From Lipingzhangella_A rawalii (lineage in GTDB: Bacteria; Actinomycetota; Actinomycetes; Streptosporangiales; Streptosporangiaceae), in the NCBI RefSeq assembly GCF_031628175.1, contig NZ_JAVLVT010000005.1, forward strand, positions 372,001-436,000: 64,000 nucleotides of DNA. Reading direction: 5' to 3'. Shown here piece after piece: positions 6,212-14,537 of the stretch. Position numbers and translations under genes: made by a program. Below the pieces are notes generated by a model, which was not told where the DNA came from, did not search any database, and saw only the letters and a program-made list of their open reading frames with translations. Position 1 is the first letter of the stretch. Every line of letters begins with the position of its first letter.

Positions 6212-8758
6212 TCAGTCGGTGGCTCGGTTCCCACCGCGCTGTGGCTGGGGAACCGTGCCGCTTCCCACCGACGCGATGGGGCGGGGAAGCCCCTCCCCGG
6301 AACCGTCCCGGCGTTCGTCGACGTCGGGAAGCCGCACCGGAGAGCCGTCGGACCGCGCGGCACGTGCCGGCCCCGGACCAACCCAGCCGAACAGCAGGGT
6401 GTCCTCTCCCTTGAGGAAACGGTGACACCGTACGCCGCCGGTCGCGCGACCCTTGCGGGGAAAGGCGGACAGGGGCGTTACCTTGGCCGCTCCAGGCTGG
6501 GTTCCGGGCAGGGCCGTGGACGAGCCCGCCACGGTCACCACCAGCGCAGCACCGGTGCCGCCCGCAGCGGCTCCGGCGGTGTCCCCAGTGTCCTCGTCCT
6601 GGTTAGCCACAGCGCCGAACCAGATCACCTCCGCACCGTCACCGAGTTTGATGCCGGTGACACCGCCGGCGGAACGCCCCTGGGGGCGGAGATTGCCGCA
6701 GCCGAACCGCAGCAGTTGGGCCTCGGACGTGACGAACACGACGTCTTCCTCTCCGCTGTGCAGTTCCGTCGCGCCCGCCAGGCGATCCCCGTCCCGCAGC
6801 GGGATGATCTCGAAGTCGTCTTTGTGGCTGGGATAGTCCGCCGTCACCCGTTTCACGATGCCCTGCCGGGTGCCGACCACCACCCCGGCACTGTTCTCGT
6901 CCAACGCCGCCAGCGCCACCGGACGTTCCCCCGCGTCGGCGTCGAGCTCCACGAACTCCGAGAGGGGGGCGCCGGAGGCTAACGGTGCGCTCTGTGAGGT
7001 CTCGGGGAGCTCGGGAATCTCCACCACGGGAAGCCGGATCATGCGCCCCAGGTCCGTCACCACGGCCACCTCCGCACGCACGGTGACCTCGGCACTGCTG
7101 GCGATGGCGTCGTGCTTGCCCCGGGGGCCGGTGTGTTGGGGCATCGGCGCGGAACCGGCGGTGCGGCCGAGCATGCCCGTCGTGGCAAGCACCACGGTGC
7201 ACGGATCGTCGCCAACCTCCAGGGGCATGGCCGCGGTCCGGGTGACGCCGTCGCTCTCCACCAGCTGGGTGCGCCGGGGGTTGGCGTACTCCCGAGCGAG
7301 GTCCTTGAGCTCGTCCGAGACCAGGGCGCGCAGCTTCGGGTGGGACTCGAGGATGGCGGTCAGCTCGGAGATCTCAGAGTGCAGCTGGTCGCGCTCCCGT
7401 TCCAGTTCCAGACGGTCGAACCGGGTCAGTCGTCGTAGGGGGGTGTCGAGAATGTAGCGCGCCTGGACCTCGGACAGGTCGAAGGTGGCCATCAGGCGGC
7501 TGCGGGCGGTGGCCGTGTCGTCGGAGTCCCGGATCAGCGCGATGATCTCGTCGATATTGGTCAGCGCCACCAGCAGCCCGTCCACGAGGTGGAGCCGCTC
7601 CTGACGCTTGGTGCGCCGGTGTTCACACCGGCGGCGCACCACGTCCAGCCGGTGGTCGACGTAGACGGTCAACAACTCGCGCAGCCCCAGCGTCTGCGGC
7701 TGCCCGTCGACGAGAGCCACGTTGTTGATTCCGAAGCTCTCCTCCATCGGGGTGAGCCGATACAGCTCCTCGAGGACGGCTTCGGGATTGAACCCGTTCT
7801 TCAGTTCGATCACGAGCCGCAGGCCCTGGTTGCGGTCGGTGAGATCCTTCAGGTCCGCGATGCCCTGGATCTTCTTGGCCTGGACCAGCTCCTTGATGCG
7901 GGACACGACCTTTTCCGGGCCCACGTTGTAGGGCAGTTCCGTGACCACCAGGCCGGTGCGGCGGGCGGACACCTTCTCCACGGAGACGGTGGCACGGGTA
8001 CGGAAGGTTCCGCGCCCGGTGCGGTAGGCATCCCGGATCCCGTCCAGCCCGATGATGGTGCCGCCGGTCGGCAGGTCGGGGCCGGGAACGAGCTCCATGA
8101 GCTCGTCCAATCCGGCGTCGGGGCGCTCCAGCAACAGGCGTGCGGCAGAGATGACCTCGCCCAGATTGTGCGGCGCCATATTGGTGGCCATTCCCACCGC
8201 AATCCCGGATGCGCCGTTGACGAGGAGATTGGGGAACGCCGCGGGCAGCGTCGTGGGTTCCTGCTCCTGGCCGTCGTAGTTGGGCTGGAAGTCCACGACG
8301 TTCTCGTCGATGGACGCGGTCATGAGCTGGGCCGCGGGAGGCAGCCGCGCCTCGGTGTACCGCATCGCGGCGGGGGCGTCGTCCCCACCGAGGGAACCGA
8401 AGTTTCCGTGCCCGTCGACCAGGGGAACGCGCATCGCGAAGGACTGGCTCATGCGAACCAGAGCGTCGTAGATCGCGGCGTCGCCGTGTGGGTGCAGTTT
8501 ACCCATCACCTCACCGACGACGCGGGCGCACTTCACGTGGGCCCGGTCCGGGCGCAGCCCCATCTCGTTCATCTGGTACAGGATGCGTCTCTGTACCGGC
8601 TTGAGCCCGTCCCGGGCGTCGGGGAGCGCTCGCTGGTAGATCACCGAGTAGGCGTACTCCAGGAAGCTACCGCGCATTTCCTCGCCGACGTCGATGTCCA
8701 CGATCTGTTCGGCGAGCTCGTCCGGTGGGTGGGAGGTTGTACGGGCCATGCTGGTCAT
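6212..8758 (-). CDS. parC: DNA topoisomerase IV subunit A (GyrA/ParC family)
   Basis: An approximately 848-residue type IIA topoisomerase A subunit closely resembling Streptomyces ParC. The N-terminal DIDVGEEMRGSFLEYAYSVI leads into RALPDARDGLKPVQRRILY, the QRDR motif HPHGDAAIYDALVRM and the catalytic Tyr in MRYTEARL (about residue 133). The C-terminal third forms the beta-pinwheel; no QRRGGKG GyrA box is seen, which favours ParC over gyrase. Ala occupies the classical Ser83 quinolone position and the next residue is also Ala, while the Asp of IYD is kept. The frame is open to 9184, but homology begins at the ATGs 8758/8749; neither has a clear ribosome site. No parE is in the window. It is divergent from recQ. 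Confidence 0.88.
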   Translation of the reverse strand: MTSMARTTSHPPDELAEQIVDIDVGEEMRGSFLEYAYSVIYQRALPDARDGLKPVQRRILYQMNEMGLRPDRAHVKCARVVGEVMGKLHPHGDAAIYDALVRMSQSFAMRVPLVDGHGNFGSLGGDDAPAAMRYTEARLPPAAQLMTASIDENVVDFQPNYDGQEQEPTTLPAAFPNLLVNGASGIAVGMATNMAPHNLGEVISAARLLLERPDAGLDELMELVPGPDLPTGGTIIGLDGIRDAYRTGRGTFRTRATVSVEKVSARRTGLVVTELPYNVGPEKVVSRIKELVQAKKIQGIADLKDLTDRNQGLRLVIELKNGFNPEAVLEELYRLTPMEESFGINNVALVDGQPQTLGLRELLTVYVDHRLDVVRRRCEHRRTKRQERLHLVDGLLVALTNIDEIIALIRDSDDTATARSRLMATFDLSEVQARYILDTPLRRLTRFDRLELERERDQLHSEISELTAILESHPKLRALVSDELKDLAREYANPRRTQLVESDGVTRTAAMPLEVGDDPCTVVLATTGMLGRTAGSAPMPQHTGPRGKHDAIASSAEVTVRAEVAVVTDLGRMIRLPVVEIPELPETSQSAPLASGAPLSEFVELDADAGERPVALAALDENSAGVVVGTRQGIVKRVTADYPSHKDDFEIIPLRDGDRLAGATELHSGEEDVVFVTSEAQLLRFGCGNLRPQGRSAGGVTGIKLGDGAEVIWFGAVANQDEDTGDTAGAAAGGTGAALVVTVAGSSTALPGTQPGAAKVTPLSAFPRKGRATGGVRCHRFLKGEDTLLFGWVGPGPARAARSDGSPVRLPDVDERRDGSGEGLPRPIASVGSGTVPQPQRGGNRATD

Positions 8759-8919
8759 TGTGGCCCGTGTCGAAGACTGGTTCGAACGTGGCCCGCCGCT
8801 TGTGGCGGACACGTGGCCCGATCCACGTACCGTGGCCAGGGGCGCGACCCCGCCGATCGCGGGTTGCGGTTGTGGACGCGCCGGTGCTCCGGAGCGGACG
8901 GCTCTGGTAGCAACAAGGT

Positions 8920-11070
8920 ATGGCCATCCACTCCGGGGCGGGGCTCGAGCCGGACACGGGAGACGCCCAGCTCCGCCTCCACGCCGAACAACACCTACGG
9001 GCACTGGCAGGCCCACACGCCGAGCTGCGGGACGACCAGTGGTGGGCGATTCACGCACTGGTCGTCGACCGGCGCCGGGCCCTGGTCGTGCAGCGCACCG
9101 GATGGGGAAAGTCTGCGGTGTACTTCGTGGCCACCGCGTTGTTGCGGGCCCGGGGCGCCGGTCCGACCGTGATCGTCTCCCCACTTCTGGCGCTGATGCG
9201 CAACCAGATCGCCGCGGCCGAACAGGCAGGAATCCAGGCCCGCACCATAAACAGCGCCAACCTGACCGCCTGGGACGAGATCTACACCGAGATTATCGCC
9301 GGGGCTGTGGATCTTCTGCTGGTCAGCCCGGAGCGCCTCAACCATCCGGACTTCGTGGAGAAGGTGCTGCCCCCACTGTCGAGTGGGGCCGGGCTGGTCG
9401 TGGTGGACGAGGCACACTGCATCTCCGACTGGGGGCATGACTTCCGGCCGGACTACCGTCGCATCCGCAGTGTGCTCGCTGAGCTCCCGTCCAGGGTTCC
9501 GGTGCTCGCCACCACGGCGACGGCCAATGCCCGGGTCACCGAGGACGTTGCGGAACAACTCGGTGGTGGGGACGCGGAGCCGCCGCTGGTGCTGCGGGGT
9601 GCCCTGGACCGGAAGAGTCTGCATCTGTCCGTGGTGCGCCTGCCGGACACACCAACTCGGCTCGCCTGGCTTGCCACGCACCTGTGTCGACTGCCGGGCG
9701 CGGGCATTGTGTACACACTGACGGTTGCCGCGGCCAGCGAGGCCGCGGAGTTCCTGGCCGGCCGGGGATACCGGGTTCGTTCGTACAGCGGCCAAAGCGA
9801 TGCGGCCGAGCGGCAGCAGGTCGAGGATGAGCTGCTCGCCAACCAGGTCGACGTCGTGGTGGCAACCAGTGCCTTGGGGATGGGGTTCGACAAGCCCGAT
9901 CTTGGTTTCGTGGTCCATCTGGGTGCTCCACAGTCCCCGATCGCCTACTACCAGCAGGTGGGGCGTGCCGGCCGGGGGGTGCAGCGAGCCGAGGTCGTAC
10001 TACTGCCCAGCGAGGCGGATCCCGAGATCTGGGAGTACTTCACCACCACCGCCATACCCGCCGAGGAGACCGTGCGGCAGGTCCTCGACACGCTCAACGC
10101 GGATGGGGAGCCCTGGTCCCTGCCCCGGCTGGAGACCCAGGTCAACCTCAACCGGGCGCGTCTGGAACAGATGTTGAAGATCCTCGACGTCGACGGTGCA
10201 GTGCGCCGTCAGCGCGGCGGTTGGACGGCCACCGGCCGGCCCTGGACCTACGACACCCAGCGCTATGCCGCGATCACCGCGGCTCGGCGCCGGGAGCAGC
10301 AAGCGATGCTGGACTACATTTCCACCTCCGCCTGCCGGTTGGAGTACCTGCGTCGCCAACTCGACGATCCGGAGCTCGCGCCATGTGGCCGCTGCGACAA
10401 CTGTGTGGGCAGCTCCTGGACCGCTGGGACTGATCCCCAGCACCATGCCGCGGCCGAGGCTTTCCTCGACCGGCCCGGTGTGGCGGTGCATCCGCGGCGC
10501 CAGTGGCCCATCGGGATGCCCACCCTGGGGGTGCAGCTCAGCGGCCGGATTCCGGGGCAGGAGCAGGCCAGTACCGGGCGTGCACTGACCCGGCTGACCG
10601 GGCTGGGATGGGCCCGCCGCGTGCGGGAGCTGCTGGCCACGGACGCACCGGATCAGCCGGTAGACGAGGACGTGTTCCAGGCGGTGGTACGGGTGTTGGC
10701 GGACTGGCAGTGGGAGCACCGCCCCGTCGGCGTGGTCGCGATGCCGTCGCTGCGGCGGGCGCGTCTGGTCCACGAGCTCGCACGCCGAGTGGCGCAGCTC
10801 GGCCGGCTCACGTTCCTGGGCAGCTTGGGCTACACCACTCCCGCGGGTGTGGGCCCGCGCCGCGGCAACAGCGCGCTGCGGCTGGCCGACCTCACCAGCG
10901 CCGTGACCGTTCCGGAACCGACGTGTCGGGCACTGGCAGCGGTGTCTGGGCCGGTGCTGCTCGTGGACGACTATATGGACACGGGCTGGACGATGACGGT
11001 GGGGGCGCGTCTGGCGCGCCAGGCCGGCGCCGCCGAGGTGCTTCCGCTGGTGCTCGCCGCCCGTGGATAG
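8920..11070 (+). CDS. recQ: RecQ-family DNA helicase fused to a phosphoribosyltransferase-like domain
   Basis: A 716-residue protein. Helicase motifs run from QRTGWGKS (Walker A, 58-65) through DEAHCISDWGHDFRPDYRRI (about 162) to GMGFDKPDL and QQVGRAGRG (about 330). A RecQ-type zinc site follows near residue 488 (CRLEYLRRQ, then CGRCDNC). After the winged-helix region the last 120 residues form a PRTase-like domain with the PRPP-loop pattern VLLVDDYMDTGWT at about 679-691. RecQ unwinds DNA 3'-5' in repair and fork restart. Related fusions exist in other actinobacterial RecQ proteins as far as I recall; whether the tail binds PRPP is not known to me. It is transcribed divergently from parC across 161 bp. 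Confidence 0.88.
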   Translation: MAIHSGAGLEPDTGDAQLRLHAEQHLRALAGPHAELRDDQWWAIHALVVDRRRALVVQRTGWGKSAVYFVATALLRARGAGPTVIVSPLLALMRNQIAAAEQAGIQARTINSANLTAWDEIYTEIIAGAVDLLLVSPERLNHPDFVEKVLPPLSSGAGLVVVDEAHCISDWGHDFRPDYRRIRSVLAELPSRVPVLATTATANARVTEDVAEQLGGGDAEPPLVLRGALDRKSLHLSVVRLPDTPTRLAWLATHLCRLPGAGIVYTLTVAAASEAAEFLAGRGYRVRSYSGQSDAAERQQVEDELLANQVDVVVATSALGMGFDKPDLGFVVHLGAPQSPIAYYQQVGRAGRGVQRAEVVLLPSEADPEIWEYFTTTAIPAEETVRQVLDTLNADGEPWSLPRLETQVNLNRARLEQMLKILDVDGAVRRQRGGWTATGRPWTYDTQRYAAITAARRREQQAMLDYISTSACRLEYLRRQLDDPELAPCGRCDNCVGSSWTAGTDPQHHAAAEAFLDRPGVAVHPRRQWPIGMPTLGVQLSGRIPGQEQASTGRALTRLTGLGWARRVRELLATDAPDQPVDEDVFQAVVRVLADWQWEHRPVGVVAMPSLRRARLVHELARRVAQLGRLTFLGSLGYTTPAGVGPRRGNSALRLADLTSAVTVPEPTCRALAAVSGPVLLVDDYMDTGWTMTVGARLARQAGAAEVLPLVLAARG

Positions 11071-11082
11071 TCTCGGATGGTC

Positions 11083-11457
11083 TCAACTCACCCGGCCGCT
11101 CCCCCGACACAGTAGACAGATGTAGCCCGGCTCCACAGTGTCGGTCGCTTCACCCCGACAGCGTGGGCAGGTGGTGGGAGTGACCGGGATGCCCATGGCC
11201 TGAATTCCGGCGCGACGCCGGTCGAGCTGCCGGCGTTCGGAGAGCAGCTGGGGCAGGCGTCCGTCCTCGATCATCGCGATGACCAGCTCCACGATGTCCT
11301 GGCCGGTGCCTAATCGCAGGGTTTGGACGTCCTTGACCATTCCGATCGCCTCGCCCATCGATGCGCCGGTGCGGATCCGGATTATGGCCAGGGCCCGATT
11401 TCCCGGACGTGGAGTGATTCCCTCACTCGGAATCGGTAGCTTCATGGCGCCGTCCAT
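11083..11457 (-). CDS. Hypothetical protein with C-terminal zinc ribbon
   Basis: A 124-residue protein of unknown function. The C-terminus holds two CxxC pairs, CPRCRG and CLLCRGSGRV, separated by 15 residues, like one DnaJ-type zinc finger. The middle (MGEAIGMVKDVQTLRL and ELVIAMIEDGRLPQLLSERRQL) looks helical. An ATG at 11445 (MKLPIPS) is an alternative start; neither has a convincing ribosome site. The gene converges on recQ with 12 bp between their stop codons and is divergent from the methyltransferase gene. Confidence 0.65.
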   Translation of the reverse strand: MDGAMKLPIPSEGITPRPGNRALAIIRIRTGASMGEAIGMVKDVQTLRLGTGQDIVELVIAMIEDGRLPQLLSERRQLDRRRAGIQAMGIPVTPTTCPRCRGEATDTVEPGYICLLCRGSGRVS

Positions 11458-11642
11458 AATCGTACCGTCACGAAATGTTGGTCAAGGATCCGGGGAACAC
11501 GGACCGGACACTCCAGGGAGTGCGGTTGTGGGCATTCCTGAACGACCTTCCGTCTCCGGATTTTTGTGGGATTCTCCACCGGTTCCGGGATTGCAGGATA
11601 GACTGCCGGCCACTCCCCTCCGAGTAGAGCAAGGCAATCGCG

Positions 11643-12467
11643 ATGGCGAATGATCCCAACTCCCCCCAGTACTCCGAGTTCATCGACATCAATCTCTCCG
11701 TTCCCACCGTTGCACGGATCTATGACTGGCTGTTGAACGGCAAGGACAACTTCGTGGCCGACCGTGAGGCCGGCCACGAGTTTCTCAGGATCGCACCCGA
11801 ACTGCGACAGATCGCTCTGGACAACCGTGCGTGGCTCTCCCGGGTGGTGACCAGGATGGCTGCGGACTGCGGTGTCGATCAGTTTCTGGATGTCGGCTCC
11901 GGACTTCCCACTGTGGACAACACCCACCAGGTGGCCCAGCGTGTCCTCCCCGGTGCGCGGGTGATCTACGTCGACAACGATCCGGTTGTCCTCACCCACG
12001 GGCGCGCGATTCTCGACGACAATCTCAACACCACGGTGATTACCGCGGACGTCCGCGAACCGAAGAGCATTCTCGAACACCCTGACACCCAGGCACTTCT
12101 CGACTTTTCCCGCCCCGTGGGGGTGCTGCTGATCGCACTGACCCACTGCCTCAAGGACGATGACCACCCCGCGGTGATGTACGAGCAGCTCCTGGACGCG
12201 ATGCCGTCCGGATCCTACGTGGCCTACTCACACATCGTGTGTGCGGACGAAGCGGTGGGCCAGCGCCTCACCGACTCCGTGCTGGAGGCGACGCACGGCA
12301 GCTGGGGACGGGTGCGCACCCCGGAGGAGGCCGTGAGTATCGTGGACCGGCTCGGACTTCACGTCCTGGAGCCCGGCTACGTGGACATTCGGGGCTGGCC
12401 GGAGCGCGAACCTCCCGAGGCAGCCACCGGGGTGTGGGAGATCGGGGGACTGGCTCGCAAACCCTGA
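11643..12467 (+). CDS. SAM-dependent methyltransferase, DUF574 (Methyltransf_19) family
   Basis: A 274-residue protein of the large actinobacterial family PF04672. Hallmarks are VARIYDWLLNGKDNFVADRE near the start, FLDVGSGLPT as SAM-binding loop, VIYVDNDPVVLTHGRAIL, and PVGVLLIALTHCL. Members are numerous in filamentous actinomycetes, and most have no known substrate. The gene stands alone, upstream of a bidirectional terminator. Confidence 0.88.
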   Translation: MANDPNSPQYSEFIDINLSVPTVARIYDWLLNGKDNFVADREAGHEFLRIAPELRQIALDNRAWLSRVVTRMAADCGVDQFLDVGSGLPTVDNTHQVAQRVLPGARVIYVDNDPVVLTHGRAILDDNLNTTVITADVREPKSILEHPDTQALLDFSRPVGVLLIALTHCLKDDDHPAVMYEQLLDAMPSGSYVAYSHIVCADEAVGQRLTDSVLEATHGSWGRVRTPEEAVSIVDRLGLHVLEPGYVDIRGWPEREPPEAATGVWEIGGLARKP

Positions 12468-12508
12468 CCTGGGAAGCGACCTCCCGCCGTCGCGGGCAGC
12501 GCCCGCAC

Positions 12509-12534
12509 GTGGGGGTGGGAAGCCCCGCCCCCAC
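12509..12534. terminator. Bidirectional terminator
   Basis: An 11-bp stem with one G-T wobble, arms GTGGGGGTGGG and CCCCGCCCCCAC, and a 4-base loop lies between the convergent methyltransferase and ABC ATPase genes. Confidence 0.65.
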
Positions 12535-12543
12535 GCACTCCCG

Positions 12544-13263
12544 TCACCCGCGTGCTCCAGCATGCTGGGCTACGGCGGTTCCATACCCCTGCGGGTGGCA
12601 CTCCAGACGGCCATCCCGCAGAACCGAGACATGGTCGGTCCGGGCGAGGTGTTCGGTGTCGTGGGTGACGACCACGGTCGCCAGCCGGTGGGCGTGGGTC
12701 ACCTCGGCCAGCAGCGCCATCACCTGCGCTCCCCGCTCCTGATCGAGGGCGGCGGTGGGCTCGTCCACCAGCAGCACTGCCGGATCCCCGGCCAGGGCAC
12801 GCGCGATGTTCACACGTTGACGTTCCCCACCGGACAGGGCGGCCGGGCGACGATGCTCCTTACCGTCAAGACCGACGGTAGCCAGCAGCCGTCGCGCCGC
12901 GGCGCGACGGTCCCGGGGGCGCTGGCCGCGCATGTGCGCGGTGACGAGGAGTTGATCGATGGCGGTCAGCGATGCCAACAGGTTGGGTTGCTGGAACATG
13001 ATCCCGATCCGGTTTAGCCGTAGCCGCGCCAGGGAGGCCGCACTGTGGGCGGCCGTGTCGGTCCCGTCGATGCGTACGCGTCCCGATGTCGGGGTGATGA
13101 GGGTTGCCGCGACCGCGAGCAGGCTCGACTTCCCCGAACCCGACGGCCCCACGATCGCGTGCAGTTCCCCCGGAGCCACCTCCAGGGAGACGTGGTCGAG
13201 GGCGGTCACGGTCGTGTCCCCGTCGGGATAGGTCAGGGTGATATCCCGCAGGCTGATGCTCAT
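12544..13263 (-). CDS. ABC transporter ATP-binding protein (LolD/MacB type)
   Basis: A 239-residue ATPase with Walker A GPSGSGKSS (about 38-46), Q-loop MFQQPNLL, signature ALSGGERQRV, Walker B VLLVDEPTAALDQ and the H-loop VVTHD. Sequence type matches the MacB/LolD/FtsE class that pairs with FtsX-like permeases. Its ATG overlaps the stop codon of the upstream permease (ATGA at 13260-13263), so the two are translationally coupled. Together they would form a mechanotransmission-type exporter or envelope-stress transporter. The adjacent divergent two-component system is the likely regulator. Confidence 0.88.
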   Translation of the reverse strand: MSISLRDITLTYPDGDTTVTALDHVSLEVAPGELHAIVGPSGSGKSSLLAVAATLITPTSGRVRIDGTDTAAHSAASLARLRLNRIGIMFQQPNLLASLTAIDQLLVTAHMRGQRPRDRRAAARRLLATVGLDGKEHRRPAALSGGERQRVNIARALAGDPAVLLVDEPTAALDQERGAQVMALLAEVTHAHRLATVVVTHDTEHLARTDHVSVLRDGRLECHPQGYGTAVAQHAGARG

Positions 13264-14336
13264 CGTGCACTCCCCAGGGCGGTCAGCGGGTCGACGGACG
13301 TGATGCGGCGCACGGTGAGTACGGCACCGAGCATGCCCAGACCGAGCATGCCGAGGACGGGTGGAATCGTGGTGGCGCCGCTCAACTCGAACGGGACAGT
13401 GCGCTCGGCGAGGGCACCCACCCCCCAGCCGAGGGTGGCTCCGACCCCGGCGCCCAGCGTCAGTACGATCGCCGCCTGCACCAGGGCATCGCGCACCAGG
13501 TAGCTGGTGGATCCACCCAGTGCCTTGAGTACGGCGACGTCGCCGGCCCGTTGGATCGTCCACACGGTCAGAAACGCCCCCACGACCAGCGCCGAGATCA
13601 CATAGAGGAAACCCTGGATCATCAGGAGCGACCCGTTCTCGGCGGAGAAGGATGCCACTCCGGCGCGGCTGTCGGTGTGGGTTTCGGTGACGGTGGTCGC
13701 GGCCTCGTCCAGCTCCGCGGGATCCTGCCCGTCCAGATCGGCGACCAGCACGGTTGCGGTTGGGGGATCGCTTCCGGTGGGGACCATGTCCCGCCAGGAT
13801 TCCAGCGAGGTCCACACCACCGGGGTGTGGCTGTAGTAAGCCGCTGGTGTGGTCCCGGTGACCGGGTAGTCGACATCGCCGAGCCCGATCGTGTCACCGG
13901 TGTCGACCCCCTCCTCCTCGGCCAGCGACGCACTGACGACCACTCCCGTGTCTCCGAGGTCGTCGGGGGCCAGCACACTGTGCGGTCGCGCCGCCAACAC
14001 GGTGACCGCGGTGCTGCCGGAGTCCTCGAGCTCGGCCTGGCCGGGCGTCAGCCCCAGGGGTTCCACCCAGGCCGGTGCTTGTGCGTCCCGCCAGGTGTGG
14101 AGTTGCTGCTCGGTGATCGCACTGTCGGCGAAGGACACCTCCGGAGTGGCCTCGCCGGTGGCGCCGAAGACGATGTGACTACCCGGAAGGCTGGTGACGG
14201 CCGAGGTGGACTGGCTGGCCAGACCGGCGGTCAGGCCGGACAGCAACACGACCAGCAGTGTGATGAGGCCGACCACCAGCCCCAGAAGCGCGAACCTTCC
14301 CCGGGCGGAGTAGATGTCGCGGATGGCGAGAAACAC
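13260..14336 (-). CDS. FtsX-like ABC transporter permease
   Basis: A 358-residue permease with one membrane segment near the N-terminus (FALLGLVVGLITLLVVLLSG), an extracytoplasmic domain of about 200 residues, and three membrane segments near the C-terminus (from LMIQGFLYVISALVVGAFL on). This is the single-unit MacB/FtsX topology. The frame is open to 14903, but the GTG at 14336 has GGAAGGGG four bases before it and begins the conserved part. No signal for a substrate is visible; related systems export peptides or antibiotics or sense envelope stress. Confidence 0.85.
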   Translation of the reverse strand: MFLAIRDIYSARGRFALLGLVVGLITLLVVLLSGLTAGLASQSTSAVTSLPGSHIVFGATGEATPEVSFADSAITEQQLHTWRDAQAPAWVEPLGLTPGQAELEDSGSTAVTVLAARPHSVLAPDDLGDTGVVVSASLAEEEGVDTGDTIGLGDVDYPVTGTTPAAYYSHTPVVWTSLESWRDMVPTGSDPPTATVLVADLDGQDPAELDEAATTVTETHTDSRAGVASFSAENGSLLMIQGFLYVISALVVGAFLTVWTIQRAGDVAVLKALGGSTSYLVRDALVQAAIVLTLGAGVGATLGWGVGALAERTVPFELSGATTIPPVLGMLGLGMLGAVLTVRRITSVDPLTALGSAR

Positions 14337-14537
14337 GGGACCCCTTCCTGCGTGTGGTGATGCCCCGGAGGGGACGGTGCGGGCGCTGGAACGAACGCCG
14401 CGGTCAATCACCACAGTGCCGCCACCCACCCTCGCCCCGCGTCGCGCCACCGGAGGATCCGGCCACGTCGTACGGGGGAGCCCCGGATCAACCGTTTGGT
14501 TGAGGCGCCTGAGCAGGCAGGACGTTAGCCTTGGGGC

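Noticed and set aside
12544..13815. Longer 423-codon reading of the ABC ATPase
   Set aside because: The extra N-terminus is antisense-like Arg/Gly-rich sequence over the permease gene; the ATGA overlap at 13260-13263 gives the natural start.
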